Origin: Ectobius pallidus
Taxonomy: Eukaryota > Arthropoda > Insecta > Blattodea > Ectobiidae
Direction of reading: 5' to 3'
Assembly (NCBI GenBank): GCA_964059195.1
Contig: CAXKWD010000006.1
Coordinates: 177,628,825-177,692,824, forward strand
Length of the DNA: 64,000 nt
Part shown: one piece after another, positions 35,216-46,543 of the stretch
How positions within the stretch are numbered: position 1 is the stretch's first letter
Layout: each line of letters begins with the position of its first letter
Program-made: the position numbers and the translations under genes
The notes under the pieces: generated by a model
Told to the model about the DNA's origin: nothing
Database searches by the model: none
What the model saw: the letters and a program-made list of their open reading frames with translations, nothing else

Positions 35216-36430
35216 TATAAAATTATAGTTACCAATAACATTCCCTGAATTACATGGAATTGAACACCTGTCTTCAGTTTTCCAGAGACATGGACTGACG
35301 CTTCGCCATTTCTCAGCCAATGATTTGCTGTTTTTAGCCGCAGCCACTAATTTCTAATCTTCACCATTCACCATTCACCACTTCCTTCGCTCGCCTGTGA
35401 CGAATATCCCTGCTCTGCTACATTGTCAATTTAATTTGTAAATGTAATCTTACATATCAACGTAAACGAATGAGTTATTTACTCGTAACCATTGGCAACG
35501 GTAGTGATCAATTACTTCCTGACTTACAAATTACCTAGGCCTCCTACATAACTGTTGGTAATAATGTGGAAGGAAACAACTGAGAGCTACTCTTGTCCAG
35601 AGTTACGAGTAAATAAACGTTCGTTAATGTTGTACTGCAATAAAATTATTATTAAATTTCTACTCAAAGTTGAAAATTATTCCTGAAATACGGAATAAAG
35701 ATCCTGCTTCATATCTGTATATTTCGGTGAATAGTTAATTTCTATTGTATGTGGCCTGCAGAGTTTCTATGTTGTATCAATCATTCATTTAATTTACGTA
35801 TAAAACAGTTTTCTGAAGTACACGCCTCCTGGAAACTGAAAGGAGGTGTTAATATTCTATGCAATCCAAAGATTTGATATAATGCAATAATTATTCTATG
35901 AGGAAGCTATAATTTTAATAGTCGTTAATTTAATTTAGGCCTATGTGTTTTTTAACATTGGCCCGAAATAAAGATTACTATTTCCGAAATTGAAGTTACT
36001 TTTTTCAAATTTAAATTTACTTTTTCCGAATTTGAAATTACTATTTCCTAATACAGATTTACTTTTTCCGAAATCGAGGTTGAAAAGGTGTAGAAACCCA
36101 GAATTATGTGACGACCCCACGAAGCTAGTAATAGCCTATAATAGGCTACAGTAATTCTATAACCCTGTGGACCCTTGTTACATTGAGAGGCTGGGACGTG
36201 TAATATTGTTTCTTTCCTTTGTGTGGTGACTTTGCACCCTCATACCGGTTTAACATAGATTTCAGCTTCACCAACCCCGAACAATTTGCTAGGAAGGGCT
36301 GTTTTTACCCTCGACCCTATTTGCCACCCCTACAGTTATCAGGCCAGAAAACAGTAATGGTGGCTATCAAAATAGGAATATTGCTAAATGCGTATATTGC
36401 CTATACAGAATAGAGTTAGGATAACTATTT
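35216..36430. other. Gene-free stretch with a degenerate ~22-bp tandem repeat
   Basis: At 35960-36083 a unit like TTACTATTTCCGAAATTGAA is repeated about five times with substitutions. A single related unit pair is at 34010-34045. Nothing else is recognised. Confidence 0.5.
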
Positions 36431-36431
36431 A

Positions 36432-36971
36432 TACAGGGTGTTAATGAATAACACCGAAATATTTTACCTGTGTATAGAGGGGGCATAGACAAGCAACTTT
36501 TATAGGAGATTTTTGCCCTATGACGTAAAATGTGTATGCTACAGGACATTAAAGTCATTATAATTTAGTGCTCATAAATCAATAAGTACGCGAAATAGGG
36601 TTAAAATTTTCATTAAATTGACTTCACGCCTTCTTAGTGATCGATAAAAACCTGATTCTTAATCATTCATCAACAGCTATACCGTAATTTAGAGTTTTCA
36701 TAATCTGCAAAATTTACAGACCAATCACATGACTGGCCGCCACTGTATTAGTTCTTTTATTCATAACTCCAGTGTTAACAACGAAGTTCCTTTGTTTTGC
36801 ACTTTTTTTTTTCAAATGTTAGACGTCAGTGGCGGCCTTGCCCTGGGAGATTTCATGCTGTAACAGGAAAAATTGAATCCACAGAGCAAAAATCCCCTAA
36901 TAAAAGTTACTTGTCTATGTCCCCTCTATACACAGGTAAAATATTTCGGTGTCATTAATGAACACACTGTA
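36432..36971. mobile_element. MITE with ~50-bp terminal inverted repeats at TA
   Basis: The body 36434-36969 is flanked by TA. Termini are CAGGGTGTTAATGAATAACA against CAGTGTGTTCATTAATGACA, and both continue into ACCGAAATATTTTACCTGTG. TA targets and CAGGGTGT-type ends suggest a Tc1/mariner derivative. A single end of the same family lies at 40055-40112. It ends 88 bp from the P2 stop codon. Confidence 0.7.
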
Positions 36972-37058
36972 TATACGTGTTTGATGACACCTGGTGTATC
37001 TTTTACCAGCTACACAGGGAATCGTTCAAAATGCAAACAGTACACAATGCACATTGGT

Positions 37059-38467
37059 TTATTTATTGAAGATTCTGTTGATCAGTTTTCGAGCTGTTCT
37101 GTCCAGCTTCTTGCTCCACAGTTTGGTGTCTTCCCGAATTGCCAGCATGTCCAGTTTGTGAAGTACGAATGGCTTCATCACTTCTGCCAAGATGGCGGCT
37201 GCAGGGAAGTGATGCGCAGTGACGCACTTGGACACTTCCTTTCCAAACTCGCACTTGTTGCGTTCTTCCATTGTCTCTATGGAACACGTCTGAAGTATCT
37301 TGTACAGCTTCTCAAGCTCTTCTATGGCGAGGTTTTGAATGCCGTTCCCTCTGGTGTCGAAGAACGTGAAGTAGTTGCCTATTCTATCCTGACCTGTAAA
37401 GTATGGTATGGTAAGGTGCATTTTTATTCTTATATACATGTTAAATACATTATCCATAGAATAAATCCAACGCACGGGCCTAGACGGCCGTTCGTGCTTT
37501 TACTATGCACAAGACAAAGAAAGAGAAATGTAACACTAATAATACAAAACAATATAATACGATAACTTATAATATAGTAATGCTATACAAAGATGAAGAA
37601 AAGAAAGAATAACAAATTGTACTAATGACAGAAAAGATATGACAATATATAACACATAATAATACACAGACAAAGATTACTCCCCCTGCCTCTCCCTCCC
37701 ATCCTTTTCTACCTTGAGCTGTCGGACTTTAGACATGAATTTCCCCACCCCTTCGGAGAATTTTATATCACTGAACAGCTCGATTATCGCCATGTGACCT
37801 CTTCTAGAGGCAACAAAAGAGTCGGGCAGATATAGTTGCCTAAGCATCTCAGTGACTTCACATTCAGAGAGGATATGCTGTGCTGTCTCATCCTTGTCAC
37901 ATAGTGGACATATTCTGGCTCCTTCTGCATTGACGCGTTTCAGCGATTTCCAGGCTCCTAGGCGAAACCAGGCTAAACCCGTCCTGCTTTCAGCGATCCC
38001 CTCATATAGATATCTATCTGTTCCCCAGTTGGCTTTAATCATTGATTGGAGCTCCAGAGCAACCTTGTCCCTACATTCCCCTTCCGTTATTTCCCTGTCA
38101 ATATCTCTTAAGGGTAGGGACTGCAGAGGCAGGAAGGGACGATGGCCAGGGGGTATTTCCATTTTAATTAAAAATAATATCAGAAATTTGAATATAGACC
38201 TGTAAAGTAGCTGTGCAGAAAAGTCCCCGCAGTGACCCAGCCCAAGTGACAGCCAAGCAGGCAGTTCTCGATGTGAACTTGAGACTTGAGCCCCATCACA
38301 ACTTGTCTGAAGGCTTTCCTCACTCCCTTGTCTTTCCCGTTCAGACTGCAGAGGAACAGTCTGATTGCTTGGTCTGATCTCGATAGCTTGGGCAGTTTGA
38401 TGACGGGGATTTGAGAAAGACAGACTGTTAGGGACAGTAACATGAACAGAAGTGGCAATGTCTTCAT
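37059..38467 (-). CDS. P2: secreted six-cysteine protein (two exons)
   Basis: I do not recognise this family; the function is unknown. The exons are 38200-38467 and 37059-37393, 603 nt in all (200 residues plus stop), joined in phase 1 inside Gly90. Residues 1-18 form a signal peptide (MKTLPLLFMLLSLTVCLS). The family core is C40-x28-C69-x3-C73-x3-W77, then C126-x10-C137-x8-C146, matching P1, P3 and P4. The C4 loop is longer than in the others (52 against 38-43 residues). The tail (147-200) is charged and has no membrane segment. An acceptor TTTTCAG lies 7 nt upstream of the ATG, so a 5' UTR exon is expected. The intron is a LINE insertion flanked by a 13-bp duplication. AATAAA overlaps the stop codon. 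Secretion and six disulphide-type Cys are inferred. Confidence 0.82.
37062..37067 (-). terminator. AATAAA overlapping the P2 stop region
   Basis: The last codons read TTC AAT AAA TAA on the minus strand. A polyadenylation hexamer therefore spans the last two sense codons, and a second overlapping one (AATAAA at 37058-37063) includes the stop. Confidence 0.4.
37391..38209 (-). mobile_element. 5'-truncated LINE forming the P2 intron, with 13-bp target duplication
   Basis: The insert 37404-38196 (793 bp) is flanked by TACTTTACAGGTC (minus sense) at 38197-38209 and 37391-37403. From 38163 to 37677 the minus strand encodes the end of a non-LTR retrotransposon protein. It reads GLAWFRLGAWK, then the CCHC finger CPLCDKDETAQHILSEC, then a Lys-rich end and stop. 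About 270 bp of 3' UTR follow, ending ACCATACCA. The intron (37394-38199, 806 nt) equals the insert plus one copy of the duplication. Both splice sites lie inside the duplication, at AG|GT. Confidence 0.85.
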
Positions 38468-38526
38468 GCTGAACCTGAAAACATAAATAGCAAGGACTCA
38501 ATCTCGTGCAAAGTTTGTGTTTACTG

Positions 38527-38641
38527 AGCTAGAAAAGAACCTTGACAGTTGTCAGTGCCCAAGTGACTGTAGTGGAAGGGATACACTAGCCGACCCCCAC
38601 CACCAGCGCCTTAAGCAGTAAACGAGGGTTCTTTTCTAGCT
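38527..38641. mobile_element. Short inverted-repeat element upstream of P2
   Basis: A perfect 15-bp inverted repeat, AGCTAGAAAAGAACC at 38527-38541 with its complement at 38627-38641, bounds 85 bp of GC-richer sequence. It starts 60 bp upstream of the P2 ATG, within the likely 5' intron or promoter. It could be a tiny MITE or a stem-loop. No target duplication was found. Confidence 0.45.
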
Positions 38642-38754
38642 GGTTGTCCTAGAAACTTGATATTTCATACGCTTAATTAAACCGTAAGGATAATTTCAAG
38701 TTTTCATATATCGTTTGGGGGTTTAAAATAAATTAAAATCATGTTCTTAATATA

Positions 38755-39425
38755 AATTGAAACGTACATCCTCAGGCAAATATTAAAAATCCCTTTACGC
38801 AGGCCTACATGCTGAGGTAGATTTCGAAGTGCTTTTGGTTTAATTTATAGCCGCTGCGCACCACTCTTCTTCTTTAGCCTTGGCATGACAAACCCGGAAT
38901 AATAACTACAAAAAAGAGGAAAGAGCACCTTTTCAAACATTCAAATCTCGCCTTATATGAGAACTATCGAGAAACTAGTTATTGATTTGAAGAGTATTCA
39001 TCAAGAACTTTTCAACGATACCCCACAAGATGCGGTTTAAAAAATTTCGAATTTCCATCCCACCCACCCCACTCGTACCCCCAAAACCTCCGAATCGTTG
39101 GTGTCACTGTGAACTCCATAGAGAGTACTCTAGTTTATTCAAATATAGTTTTCCTCTATATTTCATAGGGGTCGAGTTATAAATTTTTCGAAATTTCAAC
39201 CCCCTCCCCCCCTTTGGGCTAATTTTGCTCTTTAACGAACTTGTCCGAACTATTGGGCCTAGAAATAACATAACAAAATTTGATTAAAATATCTTCAAAA
39301 TTACGGCCGCTAGCGTGTAAAGATATACCTAGTATATATCACAATTTTTTTTGAACGGGCGGCGGTTTCGTACTTAGGGAGGCATGAAACGTAAAGATAT
39401 GAAAGAATTTTTCGCAAATCATTAC
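38755..39425 (+). repeat. Dispersed repeat family F, copy 1
   Basis: The landmarks are TTCGAAGTGCTTTTGGTTTA, CATTCAAATCTCGCCTTATA, AATCGTTGGTGTCACTG and GGGAGGCATGAAACGTAAAG. Further copies are at about 43905-44113 (partial) and 48960-49560. Non-coding in all three; class unknown. Confidence 0.65.
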
Positions 39426-39560
39426 ATGGTATCGATTGCAATAGGTAGATTTTTCATCGAAATCTACCTAAAAAGCGAACCTCTTTCATGCTTGTTTTAT
39501 AAATTAACTGATGGATTTTTATGATTTACATAAAAACTTATAACATTGATTATTATACCG

Positions 39561-40060
39561 AGTACAGTGAACGCCGCCTAATGTAATCGTGGATAATGTT
39601 ATCAATAAGGTAATATTATCACTTTTATTAAGTCCCGTACGGATTAATACTGATACATTGAAAAAAATGTTGTTAATTGTGATAAAAGATTCGGTTTATG
39701 TTATCACATTTTCCTTTTTTGCGACTTTATTTCCAAGTACGTCATTCAAAATTTCGTTTTTAAGGATTTCGTTTGTAACCCAGCTGTATTGTGTAGTACT
39801 GGAGGTAGCAATTCTGTTCCCAGCTCACAGGATGACCAGTTTGAGGGGGTGGCATTACATAACTTTCTTTTTTAAGCAATAAGTTAAGCTGCAGCTTTTG
39901 ATTTATCAAGCTAACAGGGTTGACATGCAGTGATGGCTAGTGTAAAATGAAAATACTTGAACAGACATACGTTAGATGTTTTGCTACGCGGTGTACACCA
40001 CAGATCAGTATAGACTTACAAATACACTCGTAACTGAGTATTGAGTATTGGTTAATGGAC
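39561..40060. repeat. Dispersed ~500-bp repeat, copy 2
   Basis: Partner of 170-700, in the same orientation. It runs directly into a solo terminus (40055-40112) of the MITE family seen at 36432. Confidence 0.6.
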
Positions 40061-40352
40061 TCTATACACGGGTAAAATATTTCGGTGTTATTCATTAACA
40101 TCCTGTATATTTGTATTGGCTTCCTGTGCCCATGCGATGTTATATTATATAACAAACAAGTAACATTCGTCAGGTGCTGTGTAAATGACCGCGACCATAA
40201 TTAAGGAGTCATAAGTATTTAATGACATCCATTACAGTGCACATTTTCAAAATAACACTCGTGTGGTATCGATTGAAAGAGGCACATACAGCTTTCGATG
40301 CTAAAAAATAGGTGAAGTTCAATTTATTTTTTTTTCTCAGCATTGAATTGAT

Positions 40353-40581
40353 GGGGCTAGTTCCATAAGGGCGTAAGGCACAAGAGCATAGGTTTGAGAA
40401 ATCTTAATGTTTTTAAACAATGTTACCACTCACAAGCAAATGTCTTTTCTTATGACTGAGCAGAGGTTTAAGGCACAAGTATAAATTGTTCACTGAGTAT
40501 TTAAGAGATATGAGAAGGCATAGCTAAATGTTAAAAGCTCAACATTCAAGATGTGCCTTACGCCCTTATGGAACTAGCCCC
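40353..40581. mobile_element. 229-bp MITE with 30-bp perfect inverted ends
   Basis: The termini GGGGCTAGTTCCATAAGGGC and ten more bases are identical at both ends. It is inserted in the piggyBac-like element, where AATTG occurs on both sides. The superfamily is not determined. Confidence 0.8.
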
Positions 40582-40760
40582 TTCAATTGTTCTGTAGCCT
40601 TAATCTGGCATGCTGAATATTGACTAGTTCTACAATTACATACTATTTTCGGAATTAATTTAACTATTACAGTTAATGAGTAATTATCATTACAAAATGG
40701 CAGCCTAATTTTGTGCACTGAAGCTCCATTTCCCTCATAACTCAAACATTTATTAACATA

Positions 40761-41443
40761 CTAGCATGTGCCCGCGGCTTCGCCCGCGATAATTATTTCA
40801 AAAGTTAAAAATTAAGAGCATAATAGTTAAATCATTAGGTATTAACACCTAAATCATGTGGACTACATATCACGACTAGATAGCGTCACCTGGTAAAAGC
40901 GACCTCAGATTCGAGTTCCTAGGCCCGGAAAACCCCTGTATAGTGAGTTTCGTCCAAATCGAACAACGTTTGACCATATTTAGGCTAATATTGATTATCC
41001 CTATAATAATAATAATAATTATAATCCTCTTTGGTGTAGGTTGAAAATTTCACATTATGTTTGCGTGCCTTGACATTAAAAACAAATGAATCGACCAGCA
41101 TGAGCTACAACATTCAAGAGATCGCGATGCTTTTATGTCGAAGGTTTGACAAAAATAGCCAAAGCCTAGTGTAATTGATTTGTATTACTGAAAACTCATG
41201 CTTCGAAAACGGAATAAATACACGTTTTCTGCCCCTTTTTCACTCATAACTCACGAACTAAAGCGAAAATTAAAATTCCGGCTTCGAGGTGCACATTCCG
41301 ACCCTTTAGTCCGCCTACTTATAAAATTTCAGATCTCTGCGTTGAGTAGATTTCGCTGGGCATCGCGGACAGACGGAGGACAGACGGAGGACAGACGGAA
41401 GACAGACAGACGGAGGACAGACACTTCCTTTTATTAATATAGA
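40761..41443 (-). mobile_element. Helitron-like family C copy, minus strand
   Basis: Minus sense: TCTATATTAATAAAAGGAAG, then a run of GTCTGTCCTCCGTCTGTC-type repeats. It ends GGGCGAAGCCGCGGGCACAT and CTAG. 683 bp. Confidence 0.78.
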
Positions 41444-42104
41444 TTGCTGTGAAATTTTGCATGCAGGTATTTTTTATATTATTGAAGAACACAGCCTAGA
41501 ATCATTGATGTAACTTGAATAGTTTATTTTAAAAAATATTTATGATGTAAAAAATTTCTAAAAAAAAATTAACAAGTGATGAATTATTTTTTTTAAAATA
41601 TTTGTGATGTAAAATTTCTAAAAAAAATAACTAATTATGAATTATTTTTTAAATATTTATACTGCAGATACTCCAAAGATTCTGGATTATGTTGTTCATA
41701 TGATATTTACAAATAGATACAAAAAAGGATCACTCAGAAATATTGGTATTTATGAAAATTATCAGGCAAATAGCACTTCAGTGGTCAAAATTTGTCTGCC
41801 ATTTTGTAATGATAATTTCCCATTAACTGTAATAGTTAAATTAATTCTGAAAACAGTATGCAATTCTAGAACTAGTCAATATAGACCGTGCCAGATTACA
41901 AGGCTACAGAACAATTCATTGCTGAGAAAAAAAAATGAAACTTCACCTGTTTTTCAGCATCGAAAGCTGTACGTCCCCTTTGAAGCTTTGAGAGCAGCAA
42001 ATGAAACTGCGTAATAAAACACCTGTACTTAAAATAAACTCAATTATGTTCGTGTTAATGTTAATACTGTATTAAACTGCGTTAATTTCATGTTTTGAAG
42101 TCAG

Positions 42105-42776
42105 TTAGCTTCAGGTTACAACGACGGCGGCCACAGCTCTAATTCCCGAGCGATGGGGTGAAATATCTACGCAAATAAAGCCGCTAATGGTGTAATGGTT
42201 CAGGTTCTCACATTTACCATTAAAATTACAATGAAAATAACCACGTACCTCATCACATGAGATGTTGGAAATATCCTCCTCTTGCATCCACACAACACTG
42301 GCATCTCTTTAGGAAATTTTCTTTCACGTGAATAAGTTCAGCTTCCGAGACAGAGTTAATTTCTCTTGTGATATTGTCTCTAAGTTGTTCTATCAGAGGC
42401 GTAACGAGGGGCGAGGGTTTGGGGGTTTGAACCCCCCCCCCCCCATTGATTAAAAAAAGGAAAATTGTATAATTTTTTTAAGTCTGCCCATAAATTACTT
42501 AATGCAAGTATAAAGCGTGGGAAGCTTAAAACTCGTTATTTTTCATCTTAATTTTTAAAATTTTCCGGGGGAGGGACCCCGGACCCCCCTCTCCTTCCAT
42601 ACTCGCCAGACCCCGCGGATGTTATAACCCCCCCCCATATGGTCGGCCTGGTTACGCCTATGTGTTCTATTGTATGGGGAATAGACCTATACACTTTATT
42701 TTTCAAGTTTCCCCATAAATAATAGTCACATACTGGACACAAACTTCTCAAACTCATTACAGCTATTTTTAACATG
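42105..42776 (-). pseudogene. mariner-like transposase remnant, split by a hAT-like element
   Basis: On the minus strand, CDYYLWGNLKNKVYRSIPHT (from about 42735) and, after the insertion, a CxxCxxxxGGHFxH-like end match the C-terminal part of the arthropod transposase family with the CDYFLWG motif. A related remnant lies at 44850-45545. It is frame-broken. Confidence 0.55.
42386..42670. mobile_element. 269-bp hAT-like MITE with 8-bp target duplication
   Basis: The body 42394-42662 has ends CAGAGGCGTAACGAGG and CATAGGCGTAACCAGG (as complement). TGTTCTAT lies at 42386-42393 and 42663-42670. C and G homopolymers inside (CCCCCCCCCC) are typical of this kind of short element. It sits in the transposase remnant. 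Confidence 0.8.
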
Positions 42777-42949
42777 AAAATTTCGAAAACTTCCCTTAAT
42801 ATTAATTTACAAATAGAGGCGGCAATAAGAGTAACAGGCCCGCGGCCGCCATGTTGGAATGTGTCGTTTAAAACAATATAAATTGATGGCCTTTAGACAT
42901 CTCGCATCAACAAGCCATCAATAAAGTTATTGAGCGGTGTCGTGTTACA

Positions 42950-43150
42950 TTATCGCGAAGGCCAGAGAGAAACAACAACTGTGGTCCAGAGGTAGCAGGA
43001 TCGAATCCTGGGCACGTAAAAGAACTCCAAGCCTAAATTAGAGCCTCTGGACAAAATTCCTCGGCCCTTTCACATCCTTAGTTTCTTGGGTGGCTTAACA
43101 CCTGTAACTCTGCCCTCTAGCGGGAAATAAGCGTAACAAAATTCAAATAC
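42950..43150 (+). mobile_element. SINE family 2 copy with A/B-box-like sequence
   Basis: TGGTCCAGAGG fits the A box and GGATCGAATCC the B box of RNA polymerase III promoters. They are unusually close together (about 5 nt between), so the head is probably deleted. A reversed fragment lies at 22738-22830. Bases 43151-43904 have no gene that I can see. Confidence 0.45.
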
Positions 43151-43904
43151 GTAACAGGCCCTATACTTCACCGATATGAAATATCATGCTATGATAGTTG
43201 AATTTTGAGAAATGCTGATCAAACTTCCAATACTTTTATATCTGCTTGTTTTGTATAGGCCTAAATGTAGCCCAGCAAAACACTGATATCCTTCTTACAT
43301 TATGTAACTTAATTCTTAATTGTAGTCTTTTATTCTTTTAATAGTAAATATACATAATTAAACCAATAAAACAAATCTTGTGCTGTCATATGGGCATACA
43401 GATTTGAAATGAACCACAAATCCATGAACCTTGCCCAAATCATGCACAAACAATTAAAACAATTAAAATTCCTTTCTTATGACATTTTTTAGGACGAAGG
43501 ACCGAAGAGTTAGAAAGTCAAATATGGCAAAAAACGTGAGATAATTTTTTTTTCAAAATTAGCGAAATGTGAGCGCAGATATCTCGGAAACTAGGCGAGA
43601 TAGCGAAAAAATGAGTAGAATCAATCTTGTGGAGCATTTTGTCAGCTTTAATTTTGTATAGAAAAGACTTATCGCTAGGACCCATAGCTTGCGAGATATG
43701 ACCTTAAAACCGAAAAGAGGGACCTTCTATCGGGCCCACCTGCTTTCCGTTCACCTCCTAGTATAGGAGTGGGGACTTGTAATATGTTTACTAGTCCAAA
43801 CAAAGTCTCAAAGTCAAAAATTGTGTTCCTTCCATTTCCCTCTACAACTTTTCGTTGACTGGACTACAAGGTATAGAGTGTGAGTAAATGAACCAAGTGG
43901 TCAC

Positions 43905-44113
43905 ACAACGTGTTTTTACAGAGAACACAATTTCAAACATTCAAATCTCGCCTTAAATGAGAGCTATCGAGAAAATAGCTATTGATTTGTAGAGTACTCA
44001 TCAAGAGCTTTTCAATGATACCCCACAAGACGTGGTTTCAAAAATTTCGAATTTCCATCCCCCCACCTCCACTCGTACCCCCAAAACCCCCGAATCGTTG
44101 GTGTCACTGGTAA
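43905..44113 (+). repeat. Dispersed repeat family F, partial copy
   Basis: Matches 38935-39110, from CATTCAAATCTCGCC to AATCGTTGGTGTCACTG. The following 700 bp (to 44850) contain no recognised gene. Confidence 0.6.
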
Positions 44114-44849
44114 TTATGATATTATAAAGATCGACTAAGATAACATGCAATTTTAACACACTTTGTTTTTTTTTATCATTTATTGTTTTTAATTTTTAAT
44201 TATTATACACAAGATTAAGGATATAGGCCTGAGTTACTTTTATGTTTCTATCCAGGGTATTCTATAATATAAGGAACATTGTACTAAAAAAAATAAAAAC
44301 TCTAGGAGTTAAAGGCTAAACATGGAAGTATTTATTATTTTTAAATGAGGGTAGAAGGTGGATACATATATAATACTATATTACGTTGTAAAAACTCAGT
44401 AAAGGTGTTTTGCATTTGTTACAGGTCATTGTCGTGAGCAAGCCAGGGTTCTACTGCTCGGTGAGTTTACCAATTATTTCCTCTAGTTCAAGAGTAAGGC
44501 TTAAAGACAATTATTTCGTTTGTATAGGTTGATCGTCAGCAATTCAGAACTAATTAACTCTTTGCGCTGACTGCAGAAGCATTTCCCCCCCCCCATTTTC
44601 TTGGTATTTTCCTCCAGCTGCCGCTGCTTTGTGGATGCGTTTTCATGTAGCTGGGCTTTGCGCTTCAAGAGAATGTTTTGATGGGATGAGGGGAAGCGAA
44701 GAAACGCGTGGTTGCCATGACAACAAGCTCTTTATGACGCGTTTGTAGTGAGTGGGGCATTTCGTAGCAAACTCTTCTCGATAAAACTGAGTTACATATA
44801 CATATATACAGTGCGTTTCACGTAAGAGTTGGCCAACCACGCGGGTTTC

Positions 44850-45545
44850 TGCGTCGCGGCAGCCACAGCTCTAACTCCCGACCGATCGGGTGAAATATCT
44901 ACGCAAATAAAGCCGCTAGCGGTGTAATGATTGAGGTTCTCACAGTTACAGTTAAAATAGCCACACACCTCATCATAAGTAGGAGGCGGATTTCTATGAC
45001 GTGTCATATTTTTACCCTTTTCATTATTTCAGGTTTCCGACTAATTTAAACCCGATTACAAGCATCCTCGTGAAAACGGAACGGCTTTTATTGTGCATAT
45101 AACTGCATATTTAGGACATTTTCAACTATTGTAGCATATTTTGTATGAATATGCATATTTAGGTCATATTTTTTGCATATTAAAGAAATTTTGAAGTTTC
45201 ATATCATATTTTGTAAATTTTGCATTATACTGATATTTTTGAGAATTTACAGATATTTTAAGTAATTAACATTATATTTTAATAAAATGAATTGTAATGA
45301 AACTTTAAAAAATATATACATAATGTGTAAGTGGTAAAGTCATATATTAAATGTTATTGGTCATATTTTAATGTTTTTTAGGTCATAAATGCATGCATTT
45401 TTTAGGTCATAGAAATCCGCCCCCTAATCATAAGCGATGTTGGAAGTGTCCTCTTGCATCCACACAATACTGGCACCTTTTTAGGAAATTTTCTTTCACG
45501 CGCATAAGTTCAGCTTCCAAGTTCCCCCATAAATAACAGGCACAT
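44850..45545 (-). pseudogene. mariner-like transposase remnant, split by a hAT-like element
   Basis: Its flanks match the remnant at 42105-42390 (e.g. GGTGAAATATCTACGCAAAT and CTCTTGCATCCACACAA). The hAT-like insertion at 44980-45426 splits it. No intact frame. Confidence 0.5.
44972..45434. mobile_element. hAT-like MITE with 8-bp target duplication
   Basis: The body 44980-45426 (447 bp) has ends TAGGAGGCGGATTTCTATGA and TAGGGGGCGGATTTCTATGA (complement). ATCATAAG lies at 44972-44979 and 45427-45434 (nTnnnnAn). Confidence 0.85.
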
Positions 45546-46543
45546 AGGCTACTCTTAGAAGAACTTAAAACACCAAATTCATACAGAGAGAAGAAGCACA
45601 CAAATAAAAATGAAAAAAGTAACTATTCTATTTAGGATGTTTAAGATACGGCGCGATGTGACAACACTGTACACATGCAGTTTTGTAGTCCCGGGTTCAG
45701 TGCTCTGGATTGTATTCTTATAAACATGGAAGCCTAAAATAAATCTGAACCTTTCTGATGCGTCATTGAACATGATTTTACTTATATGGGGTGTGACGTT
45801 ACTAACTTAACCGCGAATCATGTGATGTTGGATCAAGAATAATATTATGTTAGGATTCAATTATTATTATTATTAAATATGTGTTAACTATTAACTACTA
45901 AGTATAAAGAATTTTGCTATCACAGAAATCGAAATAATGGTGCTTATTGTCCCATCCAAAATGAATGGTTTTGTTTCTTTTTCGTTTTTAAAATATAAGA
46001 AGTCTGTTTACTCGTTAATTAAAATTGCGAGGAAGGCACAGCATTATTTATAATAACTATAATTATATAAATAAAATTAATGCTACATACGTACATTGAT
46101 ATCTCCAAACCAATAAGCTAATATATGTCATTATATCAACTGATTTAAATTGATGGTGTGTTGTTTTAAAACACACAGCCATGGCCTACCTGGTTATGCG
46201 TCTTCTTTCATTGTTGCCATACTTGAAACCACTGATATGAAGATGAGAATTCGTCGCTATCTGAGGTGGGCTATAAAACTCTTTATCACGGCTGTTATTG
46301 AAGGCAGTTGTTCGGAACAGAGATAGTCCTTTGTGAACTCGGAGAGCAACGTCCCAAAGAGGTGAGCCACTGAGACTAAAATGTTGGAATGATCGTCAGA
46401 CACAATAACGGTATCTAGGGAGTTTCTGTAAGTACACAATGTATTGCAATGAAGTACAAGGGTTGTGATCTATCCATGTCTCCTTCGGCTGAAACTGTTC
46501 GCAGTGAACCTATTTATTAGAATTGGTCGAACTGATTTCGTTT
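45546..46543. other. Gene-free spacer, 1 kb
   Basis: No gene, terminal repeats or second copy recognised. Confidence 0.4.

Larger units (their letters stand above)
40273..41983. mobile_element. piggyBac-like fold-back element with two nested insertions
   Basis: The ends ACATACAGCTTTCGATGC and its complement near 41960-41975 match the family at 32039-32623. TTGA lies on both sides (40273-40276 and 41980-41983), a plausible variant of TTAA. Inside are a 229-bp MITE (40353-40581) and a Helitron-like family C copy (40761-41443). Non-coding. Confidence 0.6.

Noticed and set aside
35072..35347. 91-codon frame with CxxxxxxC patterns as a fifth cysteine-family member
   Set aside because: No signal peptide and no C-x28-C-x3-C spacing; part of the frame is a (CA)n tract and a Helitron-like end.
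36873..37565. 230-codon plus-strand frame
   Set aside because: It is the antisense shadow of P2 exon 2 plus a MITE end, with no motif or gene structure.
37677..38501. A single 274-codon minus-strand frame as one gene
   Set aside because: It joins P2 leader and exon sequence in the wrong frame to the LINE tail; only the part below 38163 is meaningful, and it is retrotransposon.
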